DNA of 26,867 nt from Acidobacteriota bacterium (GCA_003222455.1 QHWF01000101.1:1-26867), one strand, 5' to 3'; counted from the stretch's first letter, positions 15,665-24,587 are shown. Numbers and translations are program-made. The notes: generated by a model not told the origin, from the sequence alone.

Positions 15665-17817
15665 CAGATTTCTCGATTCAGTGCGCCTTCGACGTCGAGC
15701 GCAATAGCGGTGGCCTGCTCCTGCTCCCACAGCGCGATGGGCGACGGACCACCCTGCTGGATGGCGCGCGCAAACGCTTCGAGCTCTTCCTTCTGCCCCT
15801 TTTCCGGCAGCCGGGTCTTGAACGGCTTGCGCGGTGCGCCGCTGACGGTCAGCGACTTGTAGTCGTCGAGCGCGATGACCTTCCCGTCCACGAAAATCTC
15901 CATCCGCTCCTTGGCGTGGTCCTTGGCGCCGAGCGCCGTGTACGTCAGGGTCGCCACGGAGCCGTCAGCGAAGGTCATCGACGCGGTGAAATTGTCCTGG
16001 CGCTTGTAATGGCCGGTGGCCGGAACGATCGCGGAGACGTTGATGTCCGCCACGCGGGCACCTGTGAGGAACGTGAACAGGTCGTAGATATGGCAGGCCT
16101 CGCCGAGGTTGCGGCCGCCGCCCTCGGGACCGTGGCACCAGTGATCCAGCGGCAGATAGCCCGCGTTCATCCGGTAGTTGATGATCATCGGATTGGTCCG
16201 CGCCGCCAGCCATTCCTTGATGCGCGTCACGTGCGGCGAAAACCGTCGATTGAATCCGGTCAGCAGCAGAGGCGTCGCGCTCGAGCCAGCGTCGCTGTAA
16301 AAGCGCGAAAGGCTCTCGAGCTCCAATCGGCTCAGCGCGAGCGGCTTCTCGAGGAGGACGTGCTTGCCGGCGCGAAGCGCGTCGAGCGTCATCGACGCGT
16401 GCAGATTGTGCCGCGTGGCGATGATGACCGCGTCAACCTCTGCGTCCTTCAACACCTCGTGGTAATCGGTGCCGCAGTATGTCGCGCCCCATCGGCGCGC
16501 CGTCGCCGACGCGTTATGACCGGAGCGGCTGACGACGCCGCGCAGATGACAGAGGTTCGGCAGTGCGTGCAGATTCGGCAGGTGCATGCCCTTGGCGAAG
16601 CCGCCGGCGCCGATCAGCGCGAACCGCACGGCGCCCGCGCGCGCGGGCAATGGTTTCGGGTTCTGCACCACGGTCGACATCGTCCCTGGGCCCGTCTGGC
16701 TCGCCGAGGAGTACGACAACAGCACCAGCAGCGGCCGGTTCGGCGACTGGAGGGCGGCATAGGCCGCGTCCGCCTGATCAACGGGATACGTCGCCGAGAT
16801 CAACGGCTTGACCTGGACACGTCCCTGCTCGATCAGCCGCAGGTATTCGGACATGTTGCGGTTTTCCGTCCATCGCACGTACGCGAGCGGATAGTCGGCG
16901 CCGCGTTCCTCGTAGCTCGAGTCGTACCGGCCCGGCCCGTACGAGCACGAGATGAAGAAGTCGAGCTCCTTGGCATACATGTCAGCGCGGTTCAAATTCA
17001 GGCCGACGTCACCGACGAGAACCACCCGCCCTTTGCGCCGGCACATGCGGAAGGCGCTCGAGACGACAGCGTCGGATGCCGTCGCCGCGGTAATGACGAC
17101 CCCGTCGGCGCCATGGCCGTCGGTCAGCCGCGTCACCTGATCGACATCCGGTCCATCGTCGAGTCTCACCCCGGCATGCATGCCGAGCTCCTGCGCGAAG
17201 GCGAGGCGCGTCGCATCCAGATCGATGCCAATCACGCGGCAGCCGCTGGCGCGCAGCAGTTGCGCGGTGAGCTGGCCGAGCACGCCCAGACCGATGACCA
17301 CGAAGGTTTCGCCGAGGGTCGGCTGTGCCCGGCGGACGCCCTGCATCGCGATGGCGCCCAGCGCCACCGTGCTGGCTTCCTCGAAGGTGACCGCGTCGGG
17401 AACCACGGTCATCAGGTTCTGCGGAACGCGAATCACTTCCGCATGGTGGGCGCACTGCGCGCCGGCACAGGCGACGCGATCGCCGGGACGGATGCCTTCG
17501 AGTCCCGGTCCCACCTGGACGACGATACCGGCAGCGGAATAGCCGGCCGGCGTGCCGGCAGACAGCTGTCCTTGCACGACGTTCCACGTCCGGCTGACGC
17601 CCATGGTCGCGACGGTCTGAATCACTTTCTTCGCGTGGTCCGGATACCGTGCGGCGAGCTGCCAGATCGGCATCGCGCTGCGTTTCAAGCCACTGAGCTC
17701 CGTCCCGACCGAGATGCAGGAGCGCTGCACCGCGACGAGTGCGGTACCGGCTTCAAGCGCGGGGGCCGGGACATCGTCCGCGACCGCCTCGCCCCGGCGA
17801 ATAAGAACCTGTTTCAT
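15664..17817 (-). CDS. Bi-domain oxidoreductase: zinc-type alcohol dehydrogenase fused to Gfo/Idh/MocA dehydrogenase
   Basis: From ATG 17817 (MKQVLIRRGE) the protein has 717 residues. An ATG at 17865 adds 16 unlikely residues. The first half resembles a medium-chain dehydrogenase: SCISVGTELSG (33-43), GYSAAGIVVQVGPG (92-105), GDRVACAGAQCAHHAE (112-127) and a nucleotide-binding VVIGLGVLGQL (173-183). After a linker near 370-395 comes a Gfo/Idh/MocA domain with FALIGAGGFAKG (399-410), ATRHNLHA (467-474) and the catalytic-type HVLLEKPLA (486-494). This two-domain layout is known from polysaccharide loci and is generally assumed to act on a nucleotide sugar or a bound sugar. The substrate is unknown. 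It is separated by 99 bp from the tyrosine kinase gene and is coupled to asnB. Confidence 0.88.
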   Translation of the reverse strand: MKQVLIRRGEAVADDVPAPALEAGTALVAVQRSCISVGTELSGLKRSAMPIWQLAARYPDHAKKVIQTVATMGVSRTWNVVQGQLSAGTPAGYSAAGIVVQVGPGLEGIRPGDRVACAGAQCAHHAEVIRVPQNLMTVVPDAVTFEEASTVALGAIAMQGVRRAQPTLGETFVVIGLGVLGQLTAQLLRASGCRVIGIDLDATRLAFAQELGMHAGVRLDDGPDVDQVTRLTDGHGADGVVITAATASDAVVSSAFRMCRRKGRVVLVGDVGLNLNRADMYAKELDFFISCSYGPGRYDSSYEERGADYPLAYVRWTENRNMSEYLRLIEQGRVQVKPLISATYPVDQADAAYAALQSPNRPLLVLLSYSSASQTGPGTMSTVVQNPKPLPARAGAVRFALIGAGGFAKGMHLPNLHALPNLCHLRGVVSRSGHNASATARRWGATYCGTDYHEVLKDAEVDAVIIATRHNLHASMTLDALRAGKHVLLEKPLALSRLELESLSRFYSDAGSSATPLLLTGFNRRFSPHVTRIKEWLAARTNPMIINYRMNAGYLPLDHWCHGPEGGGRNLGEACHIYDLFTFLTGARVADINVSAIVPATGHYKRQDNFTASMTFADGSVATLTYTALGAKDHAKERMEIFVDGKVIALDDYKSLTVSGAPRKPFKTRLPEKGQKEELEAFARAIQQGGPSPIALWEQEQATAIALDVEGALNREI

Positions 17818-17878
17818 CGTTGATCCTCGAAGTGTGTGGGGGGCGTGACGAACCCTGATCACCACGGGGGAATGGAGA

Positions 17879-17895
17879 ACGCGGAGAAACCGCGT
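17879..17895. other. Small 6-bp stem-loop after the tyrosine kinase gene
   Basis: ACGCGG (17879-17884) and CCGCGT (17890-17895) are perfect inverted repeats with a 5-nt loop, in the 99-bp gap between the kinase stop and the oxidoreductase start. There is no U-tract, so it could partly attenuate or protect mRNA but is not a convincing terminator. Confidence 0.3.
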
Positions 17896-17916
17896 CCTCT
17901 GTGATTGAGCGGGCTC

Positions 17917-20229
17917 TTACGCGCTCTTGGCGTCTGCGCTCTTGGTGTTCGCGCCCTTGATGTAGTAGTGGCCGTATTCGCGGCGGTAATATTGCGAGTA
18001 GTAATAGGCGTTGTGCGTGAGGTCGACGCGATTGAGCACGGCGCCGATCATGTGACCGTTCGCGTTGATCAACTGCTCCACCGCTGTACGCGCCACGCCG
18101 CGGCTGGTCATTTCCGAGCCGATGACGAACAGGACGCCGTCGGCCATGTGGGCCACGATCGCCGAGTCGCTGACCGCCATGATCGGCGGCGAGTCGATGA
18201 TGACGAACGCGAAGTGGTCCTTGAGCGTCTCGATGAAATCCTCGAAGCGCTTGGATCCGAGCAGCTCGGCCGGATTCGGCGGCAGGTGGCCGGCCGGGAG
18301 GATCCACAGCGTGGAGCAGGACGTGGGCCGCACCGCATCGCCGGTCTTGGTGTCGCCGACGAGGATGTTCGACAGACCCGGCTCCTGCCGTTCCGCGAAC
18401 ACCTGGTGGACTCGAGGCCGCCGCATGTCGGCGTCGATCAGGAGGACGCGCTGGCCGGTCTGGGCCAGGGCCAGCGCCAGATTGCTCGACACGACGGTCT
18501 TTCCTTCACCCGGTCCGCTGCTCGTCACGACGATCGACTGGCCGCCGTCGGCCGTCGAGGAGAACAGGACGTTGGTCCGCACCGTGCGCATCGCCTCGGC
18601 GAAGTTCGGCGTCGCGCCCTTGTCGAGCAGCGGCGCCGACTCGCCGTCGGCCACGGCCATCTTGGGAATCATGCCGATGAACGGCAGGCCCAGGTGCGCC
18701 TTGATTTCGGCCGGCGACTTGATCCGGTTGTCGCAGTATTCGAAGAAGAACGCGAGGCCGACGGCCATGATGGATCCGCCAAGGATGGCGAGCAGCACGT
18801 TGAGCGGCTTGTCCGGACTCGCCGGCACCTGCGGGAGCTCCGCCGCGTCGACGATCCGGATGTTGCTCACTTTGAGCTCGCCCGAGATGCCGGTCTCCTT
18901 GGTGCGCTGCAGCAGCGACTCGAAGATCTGACGGTTGCTGGCCGCATCCCGCTGCAGGGCGCCGTATTCGATCCCCTTGCGGTTCAGGGCGAGCGCATCG
19001 TTCTTCTGCTGATCGAGCGCGTGCATCAGGCTCTGCTCCTGGGCGAGCGCCGCCTGATAGTCGTTCGACAGCGCATGCACGACCTTGTTGATCTCGGCCT
19101 GAATCCGCGCCTCGGCGTTTTGAACGTTGAGCTTCGCCTTCAACATGTCCGGATGGCGCTGGCCGAGCTTCTCGGAGAGCTGCGATTCCTGCCGCTGTAA
19201 TTCCGCCAGCTCGGTTTTCTGCTGCTGGATAAAGACATTCGACAGAATGGCGGGAATCGTGTCCAGGGCTTCCCGATCGCTCTGGACCGCCTTGATCTGC
19301 TCGTACGCCGACTCTTTCTGAATCCGCTCCGTCTTGGCGCGCGTCACGGCGGCGTTCAGGTCCGCCAGCTTCTGCACGACGATGTTCTGCCGCTCTTCGA
19401 GCGACACCGCGTCGTGCTGTTCGCGGTAGACCTGCAGGGCGCGTTCGCTCGCGTCGACGGTCTTCCGCTGTTCGCCCATGCGCTCGCCGAGCCAGTCGGA
19501 CGCGTCCCTGGATGCCGTGAACTTGTACTCGAGATTCAGTTCGATGTACGCCTTCGACAGGCTGTTGGCGACGTTGGCGGCCACGTAGGGATAGGGGGAT
19601 GCGAACTCGATCTCAACGAGCCGGCTGTTGCGGATCGGCGAGATGGTGAGATTGGACAGGAAGTCGTTCAGGATCCGCGATTGCGTCGTCGTCTCTCCCG
19701 TCTGCTCCGGCTCGATCGCCTTCCTGGCCACGAACAGATGGAACACCGGGGCGACCACCGATGCCACGGCCGTCCTGATGCTCATCTTCTTCGGCGCTTT
19801 CGCGGAGTCGAAGGTGTCCCACGCGCCCATGCGATCGAGCGTGCGGCGTGCGAGCGACCGGCTCTGAAGAATCCGGTACTGCGTCTGATAGTAATCGTTG
19901 GTCGCCTTGTCCTGCTCGATGACTTCCTTGAACGAGACGACGTTCGATTTCTCGTCTTCGATGAGGAGCTGGACGCGCGCTTTGTAAATCGGCGTCGCCG
20001 TGAACGTGTAAACGAGCACGACGAGCACGACGAGCATGAAGGCGGTTCCGGCCGGCCAGCGCCGGCGGTACATGATCTTCACGTAGTCGGAGAGGTGCAC
20101 CTCCTCGAGCGCGTGTTCGGCCGCCGCCGGCTTGCCACTCGCCGCACGAACCGCACGCCGCGGCCGGGGCGCGAGGTTCTTCTTCTGGTTGTCGAGATCG
20201 CCGGGATCGAGCTGAAACTGGTCTGCCAT
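17917..20229 (-). CDS. Polysaccharide co-polymerase / bacterial tyrosine autokinase (Wzc-like)
   Basis: This 770-residue inner-membrane protein combines a Wzz chain-length domain with a cytoplasmic BY-kinase. Transmembrane helix 1 is about 61-79. A periplasmic alpha-helical coiled-coil region spans about 255-440, including the PQVPASPDKP motif (466-475) before helix 2 (about 476-496). The kinase has Walker A TSSGPGEGKT (569-578), Walker A' VLLIDADMRRP (595-605) and Walker B FVIIDSPP (675-682). The C-terminus carries eight tyrosines within AYYYSQYYRREYGHYY (741-756), the autophosphorylation cluster. It would control chain length and cycle with polymerase and the outer-membrane exporter. The start overlaps the wza-like stop as TAATG. 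No phosphatase gene is seen in the window. Confidence 0.95.
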   Translation of the reverse strand: MADQFQLDPGDLDNQKKNLAPRPRRAVRAASGKPAAAEHALEEVHLSDYVKIMYRRRWPAGTAFMLVVLVVLVYTFTATPIYKARVQLLIEDEKSNVVSFKEVIEQDKATNDYYQTQYRILQSRSLARRTLDRMGAWDTFDSAKAPKKMSIRTAVASVVAPVFHLFVARKAIEPEQTGETTTQSRILNDFLSNLTISPIRNSRLVEIEFASPYPYVAANVANSLSKAYIELNLEYKFTASRDASDWLGERMGEQRKTVDASERALQVYREQHDAVSLEERQNIVVQKLADLNAAVTRAKTERIQKESAYEQIKAVQSDREALDTIPAILSNVFIQQQKTELAELQRQESQLSEKLGQRHPDMLKAKLNVQNAEARIQAEINKVVHALSNDYQAALAQEQSLMHALDQQKNDALALNRKGIEYGALQRDAASNRQIFESLLQRTKETGISGELKVSNIRIVDAAELPQVPASPDKPLNVLLAILGGSIMAVGLAFFFEYCDNRIKSPAEIKAHLGLPFIGMIPKMAVADGESAPLLDKGATPNFAEAMRTVRTNVLFSSTADGGQSIVVTSSGPGEGKTVVSSNLALALAQTGQRVLLIDADMRRPRVHQVFAERQEPGLSNILVGDTKTGDAVRPTSCSTLWILPAGHLPPNPAELLGSKRFEDFIETLKDHFAFVIIDSPPIMAVSDSAIVAHMADGVLFVIGSEMTSRGVARTAVEQLINANGHMIGAVLNRVDLTHNAYYYSQYYRREYGHYYIKGANTKSADAKSA

Positions 20230-21113
20230 TACAGGAACCTTTCCGAAACGATAATCGTGTCTCCCGGCTGAATTGTGTCGCCGAGCGTCACTTTGATGTC
20301 CTTCTTCTGACCATCGACAATCCGCACGATGCGGATGCGGGATGTGGACCCGCGATCGGTCACGCCGCCCGCGAGCGACAGTGCCTGCAGCACGGTGGTC
20401 ATGCGCTGCGGGAGCGCGTAAGCGCCCGGGTTCTTCACCTGCCCGAAGACGTAGATGCTCTCGGCGCGCGGCACATAGATCGTGTCGCCATCACGAAGAG
20501 CGGTGTTGCTCGCGGCGGCACCGGTCTGCAGGTCCTGCAGGTCGATGCGCACGACGTTGTCGCCGTCGGCCGCGGCCGGCAGCAGCGGGCCGCTGGCCGC
20601 CTGGTCGGCGGACGGGTGCACGATGACGACTTCGCCGCTCGCGGTCGGCAGCGTTGATCCGGCGCGCGCCAGAGCCTCGATCAGCTTCATGTCGCCCGTG
20701 ATCGGATACGGGCCGGGCGACCGTACTTCGCCGACGATGAAGACTTTCTGGCTGCGGTACTGCTCGACGGCGACGGTGATTTGGGGATTATTGAAGAACC
20801 CCTCGTTCTTGAGCTGCGCCTTGAGCTGCATTTCTGCGGCGCGAAGCGTCAACCCGCCGGCCTTGAAGCGGCCGATCAGCGGATACGTGAACGTTCCGTC
20901 CGCTTCGACCGAGAACTTGCCCGACAGATCGGCCTGATCGTACGACGTAATCGCCAGCACGTCCTGCGGGCCGACGATGTAATCGGTCACGGGAGAGGAG
21001 AATGCCGCCGGCGGCGTCGACTGGGCGACGAGTGTGGCGCCCACCACGACACAGAGGAGCGCGGCGGCCGCCGATGTAATCAGATGCGAGCGCATGATGT
21101 TCTTAGTAGCCAT
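20229..21113 (-). CDS. Polysaccharide export outer-membrane protein (Wza-like, SLBB domains)
   Basis: The protein has 294 residues from ATG 21113 (an ATG at 21095 would also leave a complete signal peptide). A hydrophobic signal segment lies at about 11-30 with probable cleavage near VAQS. Next is the Poly_export domain with DYIVGPQDVLAITSY (44-58) and FTYPLIGRFKAGGL (75-88). Two SLBB-like beta-grasp segments begin at VFIVGEVRSPGPY (124-136) and YVFGQVKNPGAY (221-232). It should form the periplasmic/outer-membrane export channel that partners the Wzc-like kinase. I see no convincing lipobox cysteine, unlike E. coli Wza. Its start overlaps the end of the beta-barrel gene by 11 bp, so all four head genes are closely linked. 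Confidence 0.92.
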   Translation of the reverse strand: MATKNIMRSHLITSAAAALLCVVVGATLVAQSTPPAAFSSPVTDYIVGPQDVLAITSYDQADLSGKFSVEADGTFTYPLIGRFKAGGLTLRAAEMQLKAQLKNEGFFNNPQITVAVEQYRSQKVFIVGEVRSPGPYPITGDMKLIEALARAGSTLPTASGEVVIVHPSADQAASGPLLPAAADGDNVVRIDLQDLQTGAAASNTALRDGDTIYVPRAESIYVFGQVKNPGAYALPQRMTTVLQALSLAGGVTDRGSTSRIRIVRIVDGQKKDIKVTLGDTIQPGDTIIVSERFL

Positions 21114-22270
21114 AGGTCACAGACGTGCCATACCGTACGCCACCATATGAATGGCGTGCGAGATCCGAGGTCCGCTGTTGTTTGTCCACGTTGAATTTAA
21201 TCCGCATATACCTCCCCCCCCGATACCCGAGGCCGCCGCCAAACGATTGAATAGAATCTGTTCGATCGACGAGCCCTGGCGTGCCAATGCGGCCGCGATA
21301 CGAGAGCCGTTGCGCCCCGAAGCGGCCGATGAAGTCGAACGGCCCTGAAATGGCTTGCCTGATCCAGAGCCCGCCGCCGCTCTCCAGGTAGTACGGCTGG
21401 GTCGCTTCGAGCGAGTACTGAATGTCGCGACCCAGCTGCACGCCGATCCGCGTGGCGCCGAACGGCGCAATCGACATGTCGACGCGCGCGGTCGGACCGT
21501 GATACGCGGGCACCTGTGAATCGAGCGGCTGGAAGTTGCGGAACCCGAGGGCGGCAGAACCGCCGAGGCGCGCGTTGAAGTGGACGCCCATCTCGACATG
21601 TGTGCTGTCGGAATCGCGGATGGCCGAGTACTCTCGTCACCGGCGTCAGCTGGTGGCGGACCGTCAGGTTCGAAATGGTCGTCGTCCGGTTCAGCTCGGT
21701 CCGGAGACTCCGCCCGAGGAAGAAGGCGTCCGGCTCGAACCCGATGTGCGCTCGCGAGCCGCCGATGCCGATGAAGGTCTTCCCCAGCGCTTTCAGCTCC
21801 GCGGACCCGTGATAGTCGGTGCCGGTGTGCCGTGAGCGCGCATCGATTTCGTACCCGGGACGGTCGCGCGTGTTCACATAGCCACCGCCCACATTGAGGG
21901 TGATCCGGTTCAGCGGCACGATGACGTCGCCGCGGTAGCCCGAGTTGATCGAGCGCTCGCTGGCGAACTCGCGGTAGTACACGAAGTCTTCGTTGACCGA
22001 GGCCTTGACCCAGCTGCGGCCGAGGGGAAACCACAGGTCGCTCTTCGGCGTGAGCGTCATGGTGAAGTCGCTCCGCGGATGATCGATGTCAGACGCATTG
22101 AAGACGTTGTCGTCGACGCCCGCATTGGTCAACGCCACGGTCGGATTCAACCGGATGCGGCCGAAGTGCATGCGCGCCGTCTCGGGCACGCCTTCAGGAA
22201 GGGTCTGGGCCGAGGCGGCCGCAGCGAGCACGAACGAGAGCATGACGAAGGGCAATACGCGCGAAGTCAC
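21103..22270 (-). pseudogene. Outer-membrane beta-barrel protein, interrupted by a one-base frameshift
   Basis: The likely start is GTG 22270, with AGGAG six bases upstream and a clear signal peptide (LPFVMLSFVLAAAASAQ). The frame reads alternating beta strands (for example FTMTLTPKSDLWFPLG, ASVNEDFVYYREF, VIVPLNRITLNVGGGYV) up to HQLTPVTRV near 21630. It then turns into arginine-rich nonsense. A second frame takes over exactly there with YSAIRDSDSTHVEMGVHFNA and continues with strands to a C-terminal aromatic residue, SVTYGY, at 21103. Joining the frames needs one base near 21628-21634 and gives about 389 residues. This type of BBP2/EpsL-like barrel often accompanies Wza/Wzc genes and probably helps anchor or export the polymer. 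A sequencing error, real mutation or programmed shift cannot be told apart here. Confidence 0.75.
21214..21221 (-). repeat. Eight-G homopolymer in the beta-barrel gene
   Basis: The coding strand has a run of eight G residues in codons for Arg-Gly-Gly-Arg near the barrel C-terminus. It is the longest G/C homopolymer I noticed in the window and could slip to change the frame of the final third. Confidence 0.6.
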
Positions 22271-22347
22271 AATCCACTCCTGCAGGGGAGAAAACCCGGT
22301 CACGTTGAGGTCGGGAAAGTTGAGGCCGGGAAAAACTTTGAAAGTCA

Positions 22348-22370
22348 GGGCCCGGCATGGCGCCGGGCCC
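22348..22370 (-). terminator. Strong 9-bp GC hairpin after the first gene of the cluster
   Basis: GGGCCCGGC (22348-22356) and GCCGGGCCC (22362-22370) are perfect inverted repeats with loop ATGGC. The hairpin lies 15 bp past the stop of the carboxypeptidase-regulatory-like gene, in the 114-bp gap before the beta-barrel gene. On the minus strand it is followed by TGACTTTCAAAGTTTTTC, a broken U-rich stretch. It may be an intrinsic terminator or attenuator that makes the first gene more abundant than the export genes. Confidence 0.5.
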
Positions 22371-22384
22371 ACGAAACACTGCGA

Positions 22385-22858
22385 CTACCTCGATCCGCTG
22401 GCAGTCGTCCGAGTCGCCATCGTGACACCGGCCACGGCCGCGCCAGACGCCGCCAGCGCAATCACGCCGGCCGTCGACATGAAGAACCCGCCCTTTTTCG
22501 ACGAACGATCCGTCGTCACAACGACGACGCCCGTGATCGAGGAGCCGGCCATGACCGAAATCGGCGCGCTGGAGCCGATGATCTCACCGGCCGCGTTGAC
22601 GATTTCCGCCGTGAAGCTGCCGGCCGCCAGGCCGAGGAACGAGAACTGCCCGGCCGCGTCGCTGGTGGTGATGGCGACGATCTGTCCCGTCTCCAGGTCG
22701 CGGAGACGGACGGTGGTGCTGGCGATCATCCGGCCGGTCGAACTCTTGACCGCTCCGGACATCGAACTGTCAGCGGGCGACTGGGCGGCGCCAGCCGCGA
22801 AGACCGCCGGGGTCCCCGCCATGGAAACTACGAGCGCGAACGCGAGAATACGATGCAT
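22385..22858 (-). CDS. Small secreted protein with carboxypeptidase-regulatory-like domain
   Basis: From ATG 22858, preceded by an AGGTGAGG Shine-Dalgarno, the protein has 157 residues. The N-terminus MHRILAFALVVSMAGTPAVF plus AAGAAQS is a clean signal peptide. Residues 33-110 form an immunoglobulin-like beta sandwich of the carboxypeptidase D regulatory type: SGAVKSSTGRMIASTTVRLR (34-53), TSDAAGQFSFLGLAAGSF (65-82) and a final VVVVTT strand (111-116). A basic KKGG (121-124) then precedes a hydrophobic Ala/Gly-rich segment (about 125-148) and a short basic tail. It may therefore be membrane-anchored at its C-terminus. As first gene of the cluster, in front of barrel, export and kinase genes, it could be a periplasmic or surface accessory factor. 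No specific function is recognised. Confidence 0.8.
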   Translation of the reverse strand: MHRILAFALVVSMAGTPAVFAAGAAQSPADSSMSGAVKSSTGRMIASTTVRLRDLETGQIVAITTSDAAGQFSFLGLAAGSFTAEIVNAAGEIIGSSAPISVMAGSSITGVVVVTTDRSSKKGGFFMSTAGVIALAASGAAVAGVTMATRTTASGSR

Positions 22859-23124
22859 CACAAATTCCCTCACCTGCAGGCCTGCGCCCGCACGAAAACG
22901 AACCGACAAACGATGGTCTGTCGGGCATCACTATCGCCGTCCGGAGGAATAACCGCAACAGTCTCGCAAGTTGTGTATCTCTTGTGACTACCACCGCACG
23001 CTGGAAAGCAACACCGCAGGCACGCACCCGTCGCCAACCGAGCCCTCGGGCACGGACGTTCCGCGTGCGCCGCCATGGCTGCGCTGATCGTCATGGTCGG
23101 GGACACGGCTCATGATTCGAGCGG

Positions 23125-24537
23125 TCATCGTTCCTGAGCCGCCGACGAGACCCTGAGCGTGCGCATCTTGCGATACAGGTTCGTTCGCTGGATGCCGAGC
23201 GCCTTGGCCGCCTGGGTGATCCGGCCGCGGTGCTGCTGCAGAATCGAGGCGATGTACTGCTGCTCGAACTGGGCGCGCGCCTGGCGGAGCGTGCCGCCGC
23301 GCGCCACCATCACCGAGCCGGTATCGAGCCGCACGTGCGCCAGGACGTCCTCCACGCCGATGCCCCGCGTCGCCAGGCCGCCGACGATGGTGCGCATGAG
23401 CGTGCTCAGTTCGGTGGCGTTGCCGGACCACGGGAGCGCCGACAACAGCACCAGCGCGGACCGGGAGAAGACCTTGTGCGGCACTTTCTGTGCAGCGCAC
23501 GCCTGGCGCAGGAAATAATTCGCCAGCGCCGGGATGTCTTCGCGCCGGTGCCGCAGCGCGGGTACGTCGAGGCGGGCGACCGAGACGCGCCGATACAACT
23601 CGTCGTGCACGCTGCCGTCGCGTAACGCGGCGTCGAGGTGACTGTCGGCGGCGACGATACACCGGACGTCGAGGGCGATGACGTCACCCGTCTCGGCCAG
23701 CACCGCCTCACGGTCGCGGAGGAGGCGTGCGAGACGACGCTGCATCCGCGTCGGCGCTTCGGGGAGATTGCGCAGGTACAGCGTGCCGCTGAGCGCGTCG
23801 TGCAGGCGGCCGGTCCGGCTCACGCGCTCCAGCCCGCGGGCCGGAAGATGCTCCTCGGCGCGCGATGCCACACCGAAGAGGTCGATCCCCAGTTGCTCGG
23901 GATCGTGCGCGGCGCAGTCGATCGGGACGAACGCTCCCGGCCGGAGCGTGCGCGCCGCCACATGAAGCGCGCGCGCCACGGTTTCGCGACCCGTGCCGGG
24001 ATCGCCGCACACCAGCACGCCCGCCCGCGAGAGGGCGGCGGCCGCAATGCGTGATTGCAGCTCACGCATGGCGGGCGACAGGCAGTACAACTCGTCGACC
24101 TCGGCGTCCACCGGCACCACATCGCAGGCCGCATAGGCACGCTCGCGCTCGAGCGTCCGCAGGAGCCGGCGACCGTTCAGGGGCGCCGCGAGCACGTCGG
24201 CCGCGGCGGCCAGCACGGCTTCATTGGCCAGATCGGGGCGTGACGGGTCGACGATGGCGACGAGCAGCATGGCCGGATGCTTGGCGCGCAACTCGCGGAG
24301 CGGCTCGAGCACGGCGCCGCCGCGCGCGAAGTCGGCGAGGACCGGAACGTCGCGTCGCTGCAATTCCGCTAAGGCCGCGACGCTCGAGTCGGCCCACATC
24401 ACGGTGATGCGAAGGGCGGCCAGGTGCTTCTCGGCCTCGGCCCTGGCTGCCTGGGGGCAGCCAAGATAGAGAACGGTGATGGGCCGGATGGCTCCAATCT
24501 CACGCGTACCGGCCGGAAGAGAGGCGCTGGGGATCAT
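23125..24537 (-). CDS. Degenerate NtrC-family regulator: Fis-type HTH kept, ATPase and sigma-54 motifs lost
   Basis: The 470-residue protein has the NtrC layout. A receiver-like domain (about 20-130) lacks a clear phospho-acceptor pattern. An AAA+ domain spans about 150-380, and a Fis-type helix-turn-helix at 438-461 includes RITQAAKALGIQRTNLYRKM. The AAA+ domain is eroded at each key site. Walker A is GDPGTGRE (178-185), with Arg instead of Lys. The GAFTGA loop is absent after LFGVAS (220-225). Walker B is GTLYLRNL (251-258), without Asp-Glu. The arginine-finger region is ELYRRVSV, and sensor II is PWSGNATEL (369-376) rather than PGNxREL. It probably binds DNA but cannot activate sigma-54 alone. 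It is divergent from an intact AAA+ activator and lies 266 bp upstream of the polysaccharide cluster, so regulating that cluster is the natural guess. Confidence 0.85.
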   Translation of the reverse strand: MIPSASLPAGTREIGAIRPITVLYLGCPQAARAEAEKHLAALRITVMWADSSVAALAELQRRDVPVLADFARGGAVLEPLRELRAKHPAMLLVAIVDPSRPDLANEAVLAAAADVLAAPLNGRRLLRTLERERAYAACDVVPVDAEVDELYCLSPAMRELQSRIAAAALSRAGVLVCGDPGTGRETVARALHVAARTLRPGAFVPIDCAAHDPEQLGIDLFGVASRAEEHLPARGLERVSRTGRLHDALSGTLYLRNLPEAPTRMQRRLARLLRDREAVLAETGDVIALDVRCIVAADSHLDAALRDGSVHDELYRRVSVARLDVPALRHRREDIPALANYFLRQACAAQKVPHKVFSRSALVLLSALPWSGNATELSTLMRTIVGGLATRGIGVEDVLAHVRLDTGSVMVARGGTLRQARAQFEQQYIASILQQHRGRITQAAKALGIQRTNLYRKMRTLRVSSAAQER

Positions 24538-24587
24538 GGCTTTTTCAATCGATCAAAGAGAATGAGTTGTTGAGGTTAGCGGGTGCA

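Noticed and set aside
15916..17823. Very long plus-strand reading frame opposite the fused oxidoreductase (also 3409-5196 and 6507-8000)
   Set aside because: The translations are rich in Arg, His, Gln and Asp with no domain pattern, and each lies antisense to a confidently identified gene; they are GC-bias shadows.
22988..23115. 42-codon minus-strand frame after the degenerate regulator (begins MSRVPDHDD)
   Set aside because: Too short, with no signal or motif, and lying between a stop and a probable promoter region; not supported.
22859..23124. Sigma-54 promoter (GG-N10-GC) ahead of the polysaccharide cluster
   Set aside because: I searched the minus strand for TGGCAC-N5-TTGC-like sites because of the nearby activators; the best candidates have the wrong spacing, so no site is called.
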